From contig JANXZC010000150.1 in NCBI GenBank assembly GCA_025355725.1, positions 1 to 50,229 of the forward strand: DNA of 50,229 bases, written 5' to 3'. Within the stretch, counting starts at the first letter, position 1. Each line of letters opens with the position of its first letter. Shown here piece by piece: positions 8,301-18,948 of this stretch. The translations under genes and the position numbers were made by a program. The notes under the pieces are model-generated. The model was not told the DNA's origin, ran no database searches, and saw only the letters and a list, made by a program, of their open reading frames with translations. Source of the DNA: Syntrophus sp. (in: bacteria). GTDB lineage: Bacteria; Desulfobacterota; Syntrophia; Syntrophales; UBA8958.

Positions 8301-8925
8301 ATAAGGCGTTGAGCTGACTTTTCACCTCCCGGAGGATATCGTTCAGACGTAAAATGTTCTGCTTTGTGGCCTCAAGCTTGCGCAGGGCCGACTCTTTTCG
8401 GGTCTTGTATTTTGAGATCCCCGCCGCCTCTTCAATGAACTGGCGGCGTTCTTCCGGTTTCGCCTCGACAAGGGAAGCAACGCTGTTCTGTTCGATAATG
8501 GAGTAAGTACGAGCCCCTACGCCGGTTCCCAGGAAGAATTCCCGGACATCGAGGAGGCGGCAGGTAACACCGTTAACGGCGTATTCACTCTCGCCGTCCC
8601 GGAAAAGCCGCCGCGTAACGGTCAGCTCTGAACAAGCGGCATAGGGATCGGGAAAAGTAACCCCATCCGCGGCAAGGACCATTGAGATCTCAGCCATTCC
8701 TACGGGCGCCGCTTCCTGGGACCCGTTGAAGATGACATCTTCCATCTTCGCGCCGCGGAGGCTCTTGATACGCTGCTCTCCCATGACCCAGCGGATCGCA
8801 TCAACCACATTGCTCTTCCCGCACCCGTTGGGACCTACTACGGCGCTTACTCCCGCAGCAAAATCGAGGACAACCTTGTCCCGGAATGATTTGAACCCAC
8901 TGATTTCCAAATACTTTAATTTCAT
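5356..8925 (-). CDS. smc: Chromosome segregation ATPase SMC
   Basis: A full-length 1189-residue SMC protein, the core of the condensin-like complex that compacts and separates chromosomes. Walker A is GPNGCGKSN (31-39). Two long coiled-coil arms flank a hinge near 520-670 (GLVAEQIRVPQAYETAV… then DGDMISPQGVLTGG). The signature LSGGEKSL starts at 1099 and Walker B FLVLDE at 1123-1128. Length and order are normal. Its partners ScpA and ScpB are not in the window. It heads the smc-ftsY-ftcD transcript, with a promoter candidate just upstream. Confidence 0.97.
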   Translation of the reverse strand: MKLKYLEISGFKSFRDKVVLDFAAGVSAVVGPNGCGKSNVVDAIRWVMGEQRIKSLRGAKMEDVIFNGSQEAAPVGMAEISMVLAADGVTFPDPYAACSELTVTRRLFRDGESEYAVNGVTCRLLDVREFFLGTGVGARTYSIIEQNSVASLVEAKPEERRQFIEEAAGISKYKTRKESALRKLEATKQNILRLNDILREVKSQLNALSRQAKRAEQYKDLKTAIREDEIAAALYAYIELYEKHTNLAQQQEAWERRESELKASLASCETLLAAAKLEVVTQESERSQYQEKIYQLRTNIQVKEKGVEFSKGRIADINARKERLGEEIRQLKARHEELFRERERITALQQVLDGDIAQAQDHTKDVECKVSEIKRELSSRQQHLEENKVQLIDIAAEKSRLNNNYGHLVRVIDDLGRKKERNNKDIGDHRQGILRLEERLKELAASLNEDLERLGQLRSSKATAAEEWENVRTELQEVEGTIESLKEDLSSRSSRFISLKELHDGYVWCNEATRSIMMAKETKGLQGVAKDQVIGLVAEQIRVPQAYETAVEAVLGDKLQYVVVKSHEAGVQAIDYLKEAAVGRSSFVPLQVRHAAQRTANAEHLRETERLIDRIEVAESFRGIAEYLLGDVLLIPNLRNGLELWNRNGFRGTFVTPDGDMISPQGVLTGGRNGKGDRSLLKNKREMEALESGIRDLSTALQEEGMRKKRLASLAARGEEELDSLTSDIHAVELQCNSHKKDVERYQEELKRIQQTLKILEFNSENLDEEDQQAREKLKNGQEDLEGQKKREAAIQETLAVLQEKVGQLRRELEDRDRELTSEKVRQASLAEKQKSAVRSFERINTEIATLTEKIREGMEDSSTSNIQVEELQGAVAREELQLVDLYKSFTEMERLLAEKKDLYALAEASLKDWESKSREAKEKSDQIIKQGRDLETVAREISYQMDSLSRMIAEKYGTVLHERTGAVQRINDEDLKVMQERLVKNRQLLDAFGEVNLLAISEYDQLKERLDFLTSQARDLDASVQTLEQTIAKINRVSRQRFAETFDAVRVCFREMFSRIFPGGKGELHLTDESDLLETGVDIDIQIPGKRPQNISLLSGGEKSLAAIALILAIIMYRPTPFLVLDEVDAALDDANVDLFAKIIKEIAANSQVILITHNKRTMEVAENLFGVTMQKQGISAVVSVSLN

Positions 8926-8961
8926 TTAACCAATCAGAACGAACCCTTTATAATTTGTTGC

Positions 8962-8990
8962 ACTCTATCAAAAGGAAACGCTGTTGTAAA
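8962..8990 (-). promoter_or_regulatory. Promoter candidate for smc-ftsY-ftcD
   Basis: Minus strand -35 TTTACA (8985-8990), 17-base spacer, -10 TAGAGT (8962-8967), about 37 bases before the smc ATG. Matches are 5/6 and 4/6 to the sigma70 consensus. Two dyads lie further upstream at 9002-9013 and 9028-9042. Confidence 0.45.
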
Positions 8991-9127
8991 GAAAAAATAC
9001 AACATGTACATGTGAGGTTCGAATTTAACCACAATATGTGGTATGTATAAGGTAATTCTGCGTTGAGCATTTGGCGATTGCAAGCCCGGTTAAAGATGCC
9101 CTGAAGATGAAAGGCAAGATTTTGAAG

Positions 9128-10156
9128 TTATTTCGCTATAGTGCCGTTGAAGAGACCTTCCAGAGGGGTTGCACAGTCAGGACAGACTGATTCCCTGAGA
9201 TTGAGGCGCTCGATACGGAAGCCATAGCGTCCGATGAGGAGATTGCCGCAACGGGAACAAAACGTATTTTCCCCCGCCTCTCCCGGCACATTGCCACTGT
9301 AAACATATTTGAGCCCCCTTGATTTGCCGATGCCTGCGGCCTTCCTGATTTCCTCGACAGAGGTAATCCTTCCGGCAAGCATCTGATAGCGGGGGTGAAA
9401 ACGGCTGATATGCCAAGGTGTTTCCGTTCCTATGGAACGCAGGAAATCTGCTATCCCTCCGATTTCCTCATCGCTGTCATTCAGTCCCGGGATAAGCAGG
9501 GTGGTAACTTCCACCCAGATCCCCAGTTCCTTCATCCTGCTGATCGTATCCAGAACCGGTTGCAGCCGGGCGCCGCATTGCTCCCGGTAAAAATCTTCCC
9601 GGATTGACTTCAGGTCAACATTAGCGGCATCGAGATAGGGGGCAATGGCATCGACAGCTTGGCGGCTCATATAACCGTTGGTGACAAATACGTTCCCAAT
9701 CCCCTGCTCGTGTGCCAGGCGTGCAATATCATAGGCGAACTCGAAAAATATCGTCGGCTCCGTGTAGGTGTAGGCAATGGTCTTCGCACCGGAACGGACG
9801 GCCCTTTCCACAATTTCCGCCGCCGATACGGCGCGCCCCACAATATCTCCCGTCTCACGGGGCAGTTGGGAAATCTCATGATTCTGGCAGAAGAGACAGC
9901 GAAAATTGCAGCCCACCGTAGCCAGGGAGTAGGAAAGGGAGCCCGGATAAAGATGAAAGAAGGGTTTCTTCTCAATGGGGTCGATATTTTCGGCAACCAC
10001 CATTCCATAATTAAGGCTGTAAAGAATTCCCTCCCGGTTTTCCCGGACGCCGCAGACGCCCCGCTGACCGCTCTTTATCCGGCAGGCATGGGCGCAGAGG
10101 CGGCATTTAACCTGCTGATCCGCCAATACCTCGAAAAACATCGCCTTCTTTATCAT
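9128..10156 (-). CDS. AmrS-type radical SAM protein (AmmeMemoRadiSam / PflA-like)
   Basis: A radical SAM enzyme of about 342 residues, resembling the AmmeMemoRadiSam-system protein often annotated as pyruvate formate-lyase activating enzyme. The N-terminal cysteine region (CRLCAHACRI…GVCGVRE) precedes the cluster motif CNFRCLFC, with cysteines at 83, 87 and 90 from the chosen start. A C-terminal zinc-ribbon-like pair (CSRCGN … CPDC) follows. I start it at ATG 10156. A longer frame to 10249 would run into the palindromic element and encode residues unlike the family; ATG 10141 is also possible. Neither partner (Memo, AMMECR1) is nearby. The substrate is unknown. Confidence 0.85.
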   Translation of the reverse strand: MIKKAMFFEVLADQQVKCRLCAHACRIKSGQRGVCGVRENREGILYSLNYGMVVAENIDPIEKKPFFHLYPGSLSYSLATVGCNFRCLFCQNHEISQLPRETGDIVGRAVSAAEIVERAVRSGAKTIAYTYTEPTIFFEFAYDIARLAHEQGIGNVFVTNGYMSRQAVDAIAPYLDAANVDLKSIREDFYREQCGARLQPVLDTISRMKELGIWVEVTTLLIPGLNDSDEEIGGIADFLRSIGTETPWHISRFHPRYQMLAGRITSVEEIRKAAGIGKSRGLKYVYSGNVPGEAGENTFCSRCGNLLIGRYGFRIERLNLRESVCPDCATPLEGLFNGTIAK

Positions 10157-10200
10157 TTGACGAGCTCGTGAAAAGTTAAAAATGGTCATAGTTATAATTG

Positions 10201-10323
10201 ACGGCTTCGTAAAAAGATCCGCAGGCAAGGCGCGCAAGCCCTGAGTCATGAGGCGTACTTGTCGTACGCCGCAGTGACGAAGGATGCACGCAACGCAGCA
10301 TCCGGACTTTTTACGAAGCCGTC
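10201..10323 (-). repeat. Palindromic intergenic element, copy 1
   Basis: About 123 bp with a perfect 17-bp inverted repeat at its ends (GACGGCTTCGTAAAAAG at 10200-10216 and its complement at 10307-10323). Inner hairpins are built from GGATGC/GCATCC and GGCGTAC/GTACGCC. It begins one base after the stop codon (10325-10327) of the methyltransferase gene in that gene's reading direction. Its 3' tail (10199 down to about 10157) resembles the tail of copy 3 and runs up to the chosen start of the AmrS-like gene. Confidence 0.92.
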
Positions 10324-10324
10324 A

Positions 10325-11092
10325 TCATTTTATCACCCTCACAACCCCTGGCAGGGGTTGTCTGCCTTTGCTTTCAATCCGCGTTGATTCCCGTATCGGT
10401 TCCTGAATAGTTACCTGCGTAAAGGTGACGGAAAAGGACAAACCCAGAAAAGCGCCCAGGGGATTATTCATGACCGGCAGGGACTCCTCGATCCCCCGGG
10501 CGAAACCATACCAGCTATAAGGTAGAGAGATCACGCTTCCCCAGCGAATCCTTACCCCCGCGAGCTGCCTGCGAATCATTGCCGTCAATTCACCGATACT
10601 GAAGAAACGGGCGTGGTCATATATGGAGGATCGATAGGAACCAGACAACCGGCGGGTAGCACCGAGGCAGGAGTATTTGTTGAGGACGCCAATGAATACT
10701 CTTCCCCGGCAAACCCTGATGGCTTCATGAATAGCCTGCACCGGATCAGCGGTAAATTCCAGCGAGGCGATCAGGGTTACAATATCAAACTCATCGTCTG
10801 AAAAGGGCAGATCTTCCGCTCGCCCCAGATAGAAGTCCGCTTTGTGACCAAGTTTTTGCCGGGCGATGTCAAGCATGGGGGCGGAAGGATCGATGCCGGT
10901 AACATCACATCCCTTCCTCCGGAAGAGCCACAGATGATCGCCGGTTCCACAGCCGACATCCAATAGCCGTTCTCCCCCCCGGGGTTGGGCCAGATCCAGA
11001 ATCAAGCTCTTTTCACGGCTGTCGATGTAATGACCGGTGGGCGTTTCGCGCCAGGCATCGTAGGACCGGGCAATTTCTTCAGGAAAGCTCAA
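10325..11092 (-). CDS. Class I SAM-dependent methyltransferase
   Basis: A 255-residue methyltransferase. SAM-binding motif I is LLDVGCGTGDHLWLF, followed by the acidic GIDPSAPML and the post-motif region LPFSDDEFDIVTLIASLEF. The closest general family is UbiE/methyltransf_11, and the substrate cannot be told from sequence. The start is taken as TTG 11092 because CGGAGG at the end of moaA lies at the right distance; an upstream frame to 11131 overlaps moaA further. The stop at 10325 is directly followed by the palindromic element. Confidence 0.85.
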   Translation of the reverse strand: MSFPEEIARSYDAWRETPTGHYIDSREKSLILDLAQPRGGERLLDVGCGTGDHLWLFRRKGCDVTGIDPSAPMLDIARQKLGHKADFYLGRAEDLPFSDDEFDIVTLIASLEFTADPVQAIHEAIRVCRGRVFIGVLNKYSCLGATRRLSGSYRSSIYDHARFFSIGELTAMIRRQLAGVRIRWGSVISLPYSWYGFARGIEESLPVMNNPLGAFLGLSFSVTFTQVTIQEPIRESTRIESKGRQPLPGVVRVIK

Positions 11093-11097
11093 GACCG

Positions 11098-12090
11098 CTA
11101 ACCTCCGATTGCCGACATGTTTTTCACACACTTGCGGAGGGATTGCTCATCAAACTGGACCTCGTGTTTCCGGGGTTTCCCGGCAATAGCCTCCTTAATA
11201 AGCGTCTCCAGCAGATCGTCCGTACAGCCTGTTCGCAGGGGGGTCTTCAAATCTATCTCCTCGTCGGACAACAGACAGGCGCGCAGATTTCCGTCCGCCG
11301 TCAGCCTCAGTCGATTGCAGCGGTGACAGAAATGATGGCTTACGGGACTGATAAAACCGATTTCTCCCATGCCACCGGCGATCCTGTACATCTTTGCCGG
11401 TCCGTCCATCTTCTCCCGCTCGCCATTTACCGGATTTAAGGTATATTTGCCGGCAATGGTCCGCATAATGATTTCACTGGCCAGGTACTTGCCAAGATTA
11501 TCCCGCCCCGGATGCCCCAGAGGCATTAATTCAATGAATCGGACCTGGTAAGGATTGTCCAGAGTCAATCGGGCAAAATCGAGAATTTCATCGTCATTGA
11601 ATCCGTTAATTGCCACGACGTTGATTTTGATTGGTGAAAACCCCTGAGCATAAACGGACGCAATACCCCTTAGGACATCATCCAGACATCCCCCCCTGGT
11701 GATCTGGAGATATTTATCAGAATTGAGGGAATCGAGACTGACATTGATTCTCCTGACCCCGGCCTCGAAAAGATCCGCTGCACATCTCTCCAGAAGAACA
11801 CCATTGGTTGTCAGACTGAGGTCCTCTATCCCGGGTACGGATTTCAGGGCGGCAACGAAAGGAACTACCCCGCGCCTGACCAGGGGCTCGCCGCCGGTGA
11901 TCCTGACTTTGGCAACTCCCAGGGATACGGCAATCCTCACTACCCGTAGAATTTCTTCATAGCGCAGGATATCGTCGTGCCCGATCAGGGACAGACCCTC
12001 CTTGGGTATGCAGTACCGGCACCTGAGGTTGCAGCGGTCGGTGATGGAAATTCTTAAATAGTTTATGTCTCTTTGATAATTATCCAACAT
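11098..12090 (-). CDS. moaA: GTP 3',8-cyclase MoaA
   Basis: A 330-residue radical SAM enzyme that starts molybdenum-cofactor synthesis by converting GTP to 3',8-cyclo-GTP. The N-terminal SAM cluster is CNLRCRYC (C20, C24, C27). The second, GTP-binding cluster uses C255, C258 and C272 (CHRCNRLRL … LRACL). The C-terminus ends in Gly-Gly, a feature important for activity in the family. No Moco riboswitch was recognised in the 190-base upstream region. It is followed tightly by the methyltransferase gene. Confidence 0.97.
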   Translation of the reverse strand: MLDNYQRDINYLRISITDRCNLRCRYCIPKEGLSLIGHDDILRYEEILRVVRIAVSLGVAKVRITGGEPLVRRGVVPFVAALKSVPGIEDLSLTTNGVLLERCAADLFEAGVRRINVSLDSLNSDKYLQITRGGCLDDVLRGIASVYAQGFSPIKINVVAINGFNDDEILDFARLTLDNPYQVRFIELMPLGHPGRDNLGKYLASEIIMRTIAGKYTLNPVNGEREKMDGPAKMYRIAGGMGEIGFISPVSHHFCHRCNRLRLTADGNLRACLLSDEEIDLKTPLRTGCTDDLLETLIKEAIAGKPRKHEVQFDEQSLRKCVKNMSAIGG

Positions 12091-12208
12091 CCTGACCGCT
12101 CCCTAACACAAATCCAACACCCACGCAAGGAGATCACCGGAATTGGACATGCGTTAATAACGCATCCGTCGAAAAAACGACAAGTGAAAAAGAAAGCTCA
12201 AATCCGCC

Positions 12209-12237
12209 TTGACAGCATGGTTTTTATCCATTAGGAA
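12209..12237 (+). promoter_or_regulatory. Weak promoter candidate for greA
   Basis: TTGACA (12209-12214) is a perfect -35, but at 17-base spacing the -10 is TAGGAA (12232-12237), a poor match. The greA ATG is 48 bases further on and is preceded by GGGAG/CGGAG sites. Confidence 0.35.
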
Positions 12238-12284
12238 TGAGACAATAATTTCGGCATTATACTGCCGCAGGGAGTCATCGGAGC

Positions 12285-12779
12285 ATGAAGAAAGCACCCA
12301 TCACCAAAGCAGGATTTGAAAAGATCAAGAAGGATTTGGAACATCTCAAGAACGTCGCCGTTCCGGAGAATGTCCGGGATATAGAAACAGCGCGCGCCCA
12401 CGGTGACATATCTGAAAACGCCGAATATACGGCTGCCAAGGAAAGACAGTCCTTCATTCATGGCAAGATTATTGAACTGGAAAACAATCTTGCCACCTCG
12501 GAAATCATCGACTTGAAAAATCTCTCCACGGAAAAGGTTGTCTTCGGAGTATCCGTTACCATCGAGGACGCGAAAACCGGAAAGGATACCACCTATCAAC
12601 TTGTCGGTCCCCATGAGTCGGATATCGGAATGAATAAGATCTCCGTAACCTCGCCAATCGGCAAGGCCCTGGTGGGCAAGTCCGTCGGCGACACCGCCCG
12701 CGTTAACGCCCCCGGGGGCATACGGGAGTATGATGTCATAGATATTCTCATCTCCGACCAGGAAGGAGAGTCTGTCTAA
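12285..12779 (+). CDS. greA: Transcription elongation factor GreA
   Basis: A 164-residue Gre factor that rescues backtracked RNA polymerase by stimulating transcript cleavage. The N-terminal coiled coil carries the acidic tip ARAHGDISENAEYTAAKE (about residues 36-53), including the D-x-x-E-N-A-E residues that hold the catalytic Mg2+. The C-terminal FKBP-like domain ends with SPIGKALVGKSVGD. It is slightly longer than the usual 158 residues. It stands alone and converges on the atp operon. Confidence 0.96.
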   Translation: MKKAPITKAGFEKIKKDLEHLKNVAVPENVRDIETARAHGDISENAEYTAAKERQSFIHGKIIELENNLATSEIIDLKNLSTEKVVFGVSVTIEDAKTGKDTTYQLVGPHESDIGMNKISVTSPIGKALVGKSVGDTARVNAPGGIREYDVIDILISDQEGESV

Positions 12780-12782
12780 AAA

Positions 12783-12818
12783 TAAAAAAAAGGCCGGGAA
12801 AGTAAACTTCCCCGGCCG
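12783..12818 (-). terminator. Terminator of the atp operon
   Basis: GGCCGGG…CCCGGCC stem (12792-12817) with a small internal mismatch. On the minus strand it is followed by eight T (12791-12784). The plus-strand side lacks a T-run, so it serves the atp operon rather than greA. Confidence 0.85.
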
Positions 12819-12843
12819 GTAATGACTCTTATTTCAACTCTGA

Positions 12844-13251
12844 TCAGCCCTTTTCCGCCACCCTGAGACGCATCTCCGCCCTGGTTACAGCGGCCTTAAC
12901 CTTCTCGTAATCCTGATCCTCCTTGGCCATCTTTGCCAGCCTGGCTTCAGCATCAGCCTTTGCCTTCCGGGCCAGATCCTTGTCGATCATATCTGACCGT
13001 TCCGCCCCTTCGACCAGAATGGTCACCTTGCTGGACAAAACTTCGGCATAGCCCGTATCAACAGCATAACAGATCTTTTTGTTATCCTTGGTATAGCTCA
13101 ACTCGCCGATCTGAATGGAGCTCAGCAGTGACGCATGGCCCCTCAGGACACCGAATTCTCCTTCACTCCCCGGTACGGTCACCTCTTCCACCTTGCCGCT
13201 GAAGGCAAGTCTCTCCGGGGTGACAATTTCCAACATCAATTCATCAGCCAT
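12844..13251 (-). CDS. atpC: ATP synthase F1 epsilon subunit
   Basis: A 135-residue epsilon subunit, part of the rotor stalk, with the N-terminal beta-sandwich ([27 protein letters not shown] starts the fold) and the C-terminal helical pair rich in Ala, Lys and Glu that can inhibit ATPase activity. The ATG at 13251 has GGAGG seven bases upstream; the in-frame TTG two codons earlier is less likely. It is the last gene of the atp operon and is followed by a strong terminator. Confidence 0.95.
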   Translation of the reverse strand: MADELMLEIVTPERLAFSGKVEEVTVPGSEGEFGVLRGHASLLSSIQIGELSYTKDNKKICYAVDTGYAEVLSSKVTILVEGAERSDMIDKDLARKAKADAEARLAKMAKEDQDYEKVKAAVTRAEMRLRVAEKG

Positions 13252-13265
13252 GTGCAATCCTCCGG

Positions 13266-15579
<2,314 letters not shown>

Positions 15580-15635
15580 TAACTCTTACTCCCTTTTTTT
15601 AAATCGACTTAATATTTTGCTGTCTCCAGAGTTTT

Positions 15636-17147
15636 TCAGCCGGCAAATACGGCATCAAACTCCGTGAAGGCTTCTTTCATCTTACTTTCAAGTTCGGGAC
15701 TGATGATCATCTTCTCATCGATCTCCTTGAGAATATCGGCATACTTGTTCTTCACGAACGAAAGAAGCTGCAGTTCGTAATCCTTGATCTTCTCAACGGG
15801 ATACTTATCGAGGAACCCCTTTGTCCCTGCAAACAGGATCGCCACTTCCTCTCCCAGCGACATGGGCTGGAACTGGGGCTGCTTGAGGAGTTCCACCAAG
15901 CGGATTCCCCTTTCAAGCTGGGCCTGGGTCGCCTTGTCCAAGTCGCTTCCGAAGGAGGCAAAGGCTGCCAGTTCACGGTACTGGGCAAGGTCGAGTTTCA
16001 GGGTTCCCGCCACCTGCTTCATGGCCTTTACCTGAGCGGCCCCGCCGACGCGGGAAACGGAGAGACCGACGTTAATCGCCGGACGGACGCCGGAGAAGAA
16101 AAGAGACGGCTCCAGATAGACCTGGCCGTCCGTAATGGAAATAACGTTGGTTGGAATATACGCCGAAACGTCACCCGCCTGGGTCTCGATGATGGGCAAG
16201 GCCGTCAGGGAACCGCTGCCGAGGTCCTCGCTGACCCGGGCCGCTCTTTCGAGGAGGCGTGAATGGTTATAGAAAATGTCGCCGGGGTAAGCCTCGCGTC
16301 CGGGAGGCCTTCTCAGGAGCAGCGAAATCTGCCGATAGGCGACGGCCTGCTTGGAGAGATCGTCATAAATGATCAAGGCGTCCTGACCACGATCCCGGAA
16401 ATATTCCCCGATACTGCAACCGGCAAAAGCGGCAACATACTGAAGGGTCGCCGGGTCACTGGCGCAGGCCGAAACGACACAGGTGTATGACATGGCGTCA
16501 TGCTTCTTCAGGTTCTCGACCACCTGGGCAACGGTTGACTTCTTCTGTCCGATGGCCACATAAATGCATTTGAGGCCCGTTTCCTTCTGGCGAATGATGG
16601 CGTCGATACAGATGGCCGTCTTGCCGATCTGGCGGTCGCCGATGACCAGTTCGCGCTGCCCTCTGCCAATAGGCGTCATGGCGTCGATGGCCTTCAGACC
16701 TGTGTACATGGGCTGATTGACCGCCTGTCGTTGAATAACGCCGGGGGCGACCATCTCGATTCTGCGGAACTCAGTCGTCTCAATGGGTCCTTTACCGTCG
16801 ATAGGAGCGCCTGTCCCGTCGATTACCCGTCCCAAGACGGCTTCTCCAACCGGCACCTGCGCAATCCGACCCGTTCTTTTGACAATGTCGCCCTCTTTGA
16901 TGTGGGTTACCTCGCCGAGAACGGCGACACCGACGTTGTCTCTTTCCAGGTTGAGAACCATGCCGAGAATACCGCCCGGAAACTCCAGCAACTCCATGGC
17001 CATGGCGTTCTGGACGCCGTAAATTCTGGCGATACCGTCACCGACGGAAAGTACCGTACCGGTTTCGCTGATGTCCAGCTTCTTCTCATAGTCTTTGATC
17101 TGTTTGGATATGATTTGACTTATTTCTTCTGCCCTGATTGTATCCAT
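15636..17147 (-). CDS. atpA: ATP synthase F1 alpha subunit
   Basis: A 503-residue regulatory nucleotide-binding subunit. The P-loop is GDRQIGKT (170-177), with Ile where Thr is usual, and [12 protein letters not shown] and the arginine-finger segment [10 protein letters not shown] are present. Start and length are standard. It follows atpH by three bases. Confidence 0.97.
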   Translation of the reverse strand: MDTIRAEEISQIISKQIKDYEKKLDISETGTVLSVGDGIARIYGVQNAMAMELLEFPGGILGMVLNLERDNVGVAVLGEVTHIKEGDIVKRTGRIAQVPVGEAVLGRVIDGTGAPIDGKGPIETTEFRRIEMVAPGVIQRQAVNQPMYTGLKAIDAMTPIGRGQRELVIGDRQIGKTAICIDAIIRQKETGLKCIYVAIGQKKSTVAQVVENLKKHDAMSYTCVVSACASDPATLQYVAAFAGCSIGEYFRDRGQDALIIYDDLSKQAVAYRQISLLLRRPPGREAYPGDIFYNHSRLLERAARVSEDLGSGSLTALPIIETQAGDVSAYIPTNVISITDGQVYLEPSLFFSGVRPAINVGLSVSRVGGAAQVKAMKQVAGTLKLDLAQYRELAAFASFGSDLDKATQAQLERGIRLVELLKQPQFQPMSLGEEVAILFAGTKGFLDKYPVEKIKDYELQLLSFVKNKYADILKEIDEKMIISPELESKMKEAFTEFDAVFAG

Positions 17148-17150
17148 GCG

Positions 17151-17696
17151 CTACATCTCCTCCCCTAAGAGATTCTTTATATTGTTCAGTTGGGTTCTAA
17201 TACTGTTGTCATATACGGTATCCCCCACCCTGACGACGACACCGCCAAGTAGAGAGGGTTCTTCGATAACGGTCATTTCGACCTTTTTTTGGGTTTGGGT
17301 TTCAAGACCCTGCTGAAGCTTCTGGATCAACTCGGTCGATAGCGGGAAAGCCGTTTTTACACTGGCCCGAACCGTTTTCAAGGCTTCGTCCATCAACTCC
17401 CGGTAACAATCGACAATGTCGGAAAGAACGACGATTCTTTGTTTATCCGTGAGGAGCTTCAAAAAATTAGCAGTTATTCTGGAAATATCCGTTTTCTCCA
17501 GGATGCTTTCGACGACGGACTTCTTTTCGTTCTGATCAAAAACCGGATTGGCCAGAAAGTCCTTGAGGTCCTTATTGTCATTGATAATGGCGGAAAAGCT
17601 GTTCAACTCTTTGTAATACTTCTCAAGCTGGCTTTCCTCAGCCGCAATTTCATAAAACGCGCGGGCGTATCGTTTCGCAATCGTGCTTCCGATCAA
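17151..17696 (-). CDS. atpH: ATP synthase F1 delta subunit
   Basis: A 181-residue delta (OSCP) subunit that joins the peripheral stalk to the F1 head. Typical marks are the opening STIAKRYARAFYEIA and the closing PSLLGGVVVRVGDTVYDNSIRTQL. It overlaps atpF by four bases. Confidence 0.95.
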   Translation of the reverse strand: MIGSTIAKRYARAFYEIAAEESQLEKYYKELNSFSAIINDNKDLKDFLANPVFDQNEKKSVVESILEKTDISRITANFLKLLTDKQRIVVLSDIVDCYRELMDEALKTVRASVKTAFPLSTELIQKLQQGLETQTQKKVEMTVIEEPSLLGGVVVRVGDTVYDNSIRTQLNNIKNLLGEEM

Positions 17697-18289
17697 TGTT
17701 TTATCACCACCTTATCTAAGTAGTCTTTGACCATGTGTTCATGATCTGTAATCGTAATATTTCTTTTAAGGAGTTCCTCGGCCATCTGCACCGAGAGTTG
17801 TGCCGCCTCGGCCCGTAACTGGTTTCTGGCGTTGCTGAATTCCTGCTCCATCCGTACCTTCGTATCTTCTTCGATCTTGACGGCAGCCTTTTTGGCCTCC
17901 TCAATCAGCTTCTCTTTTTCCGCCATTCCCTGGACCTTGATCATCTCGGCAATACCATCAATCTCTTCCGTAGCCTTTTCCAGTTTAGCGGCGTATTCCT
18001 TGAATTTCTTCTCCGCATCTTCCTTCGCCACCAGCGCCTGATCCAGGGACGTCTTGATGTCCGCACGCCGGCCGACAAAAAACTCCTTTATCTTCTTGGC
18101 CGACATCCACCAGAGGAATCCGGCGAGAATGGCAAAGTTCAGCACCCGGTAGCCAAAATCCTTCATAACGGCGCCGTGATCGGCTGCCTCACCGCCCCCT
18201 GATGCATAGACCAAAGTCCCCGTTACCATGACCATCAACCCGGCAAACAGGGCAGACTTGATCAGTTGCTGCTGAAAACAATTTTTCAT
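17693..18289 (-). CDS. atpF: ATP synthase F0 b subunit
   Basis: A 198-residue peripheral-stalk subunit. A hydrophobic, signal-like N-terminal segment (about residues 12-30) precedes a second membrane stretch NFAILAGFLWWMSAKKI (about 52-68), then a long charged coiled coil. The extra N-terminal segment is longer than in E. coli b and may be cleaved. It overlaps both neighbours by four bases, so b', b and delta are translated as a coupled set. Confidence 0.93.
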   Translation of the reverse strand: MKNCFQQQLIKSALFAGLMVMVTGTLVYASGGGEAADHGAVMKDFGYRVLNFAILAGFLWWMSAKKIKEFFVGRRADIKTSLDQALVAKEDAEKKFKEYAAKLEKATEEIDGIAEMIKVQGMAEKEKLIEEAKKAAVKIEEDTKVRMEQEFSNARNQLRAEAAQLSVQMAEELLKRNITITDHEHMVKDYLDKVVIKH

Positions 18290-18714
18290 TGGAGACTCCT
18301 TCCCAACACCTTTTCAGCGATCTCCGCCGATATTTTCTGGGACTGATCTTTCAGGATACGCCTTGCGGCATCCACTTCCTGCCCTACCTTCCCCTGAAAC
18401 TCCGCCAGCATCGCCGGAATCTTGCTCCGCCGCTCATCAATGATTGCCTTGGCGCTATCCGCTGCTTCCTTGAGGATCTCATTCTTCTTTCCCAAGGCAT
18501 CCTGCTTGGCCAGGCGGAGCTTTTCTTCATACTCTGCCGCCTTCTGCTCGACGGTTTCATTGAGGCGCTTGATTTCTCCCTCGGATTCATCGAGGCGCCT
18601 CTTTCTCTTATCGAGGATGGCAAGAATCGGTTTATAGAGCAGGTAGTTCAAGATCACGATGAGCAGAAGGAAGTTGGCCATCTGCACAAACAAAGTAAGA
18701 TTAATATCAACCAC
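18286..18714 (-). CDS. atpF': ATP synthase F0 b' subunit
   Basis: A 142-residue b-type subunit with an N-terminal membrane helix (FVQMANFLLLIVILNYLLYKPI, about residues 8-29) and a charged coiled coil. A separate b' next to b is typical of photosynthetic bacteria, Aquificae and many deltaproteobacteria, and suggests a b-b' heterodimeric stalk. It is the first gene of the atp operon. The F0 a and c genes (atpB, atpE) are not adjacent. Confidence 0.9.
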   Translation of the reverse strand: MVDINLTLFVQMANFLLLIVILNYLLYKPILAILDKRKRRLDESEGEIKRLNETVEQKAAEYEEKLRLAKQDALGKKNEILKEAADSAKAIIDERRSKIPAMLAEFQGKVGQEVDAARRILKDQSQKISAEIAEKVLGRSLQ

Positions 18715-18744
18715 TTTTGTACCTCTCGCTTATCATTACTTTTC

Positions 18745-18785
18745 AAAAAAAAACCGAGTGAAGAGGGTCCCTCGTCCACCCGGCT
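18745..18785 (-). terminator. Strong terminator hairpin between rodA and the atp operon
   Basis: On the minus strand, CCGGGTG pairs with CACTCGG around an inner AGGG/CCCT, followed by nine T (18753-18745). It ends only about 30 bases before the atpF' ATG. It may simply end the rodA transcript. A tentative promoter upstream (-35 TTGATG 18824-18829, -10 TACTAT 18799-18804, 19-base spacer) would instead place it in the atp leader. Confidence 0.8.
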
Positions 18786-18948
18786 CGTCCGTCAATATAT
18801 AGTATTTACGACCAGTTCCCTTACATCAAGACAACGGTTATGTGAGTAGAAATACAAAACCTGAACCTCCATTGCCAAAAGCGCGGACTACTAATCATAA
18901 CTCTTTCCGCTTGTCAAGCCTTTTTTGGTAAAAAAGGCTCACCAGACA

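Noticed and set aside
9128-10249. Longer AmrS-like protein starting at 10249
   Set aside because: The added N-terminus is encoded by the palindromic element and its tail and does not match the family.
12091-12284. Molybdenum-cofactor riboswitch before moaA
   Set aside because: No recognisable Moco aptamer in this 190-base divergent region.
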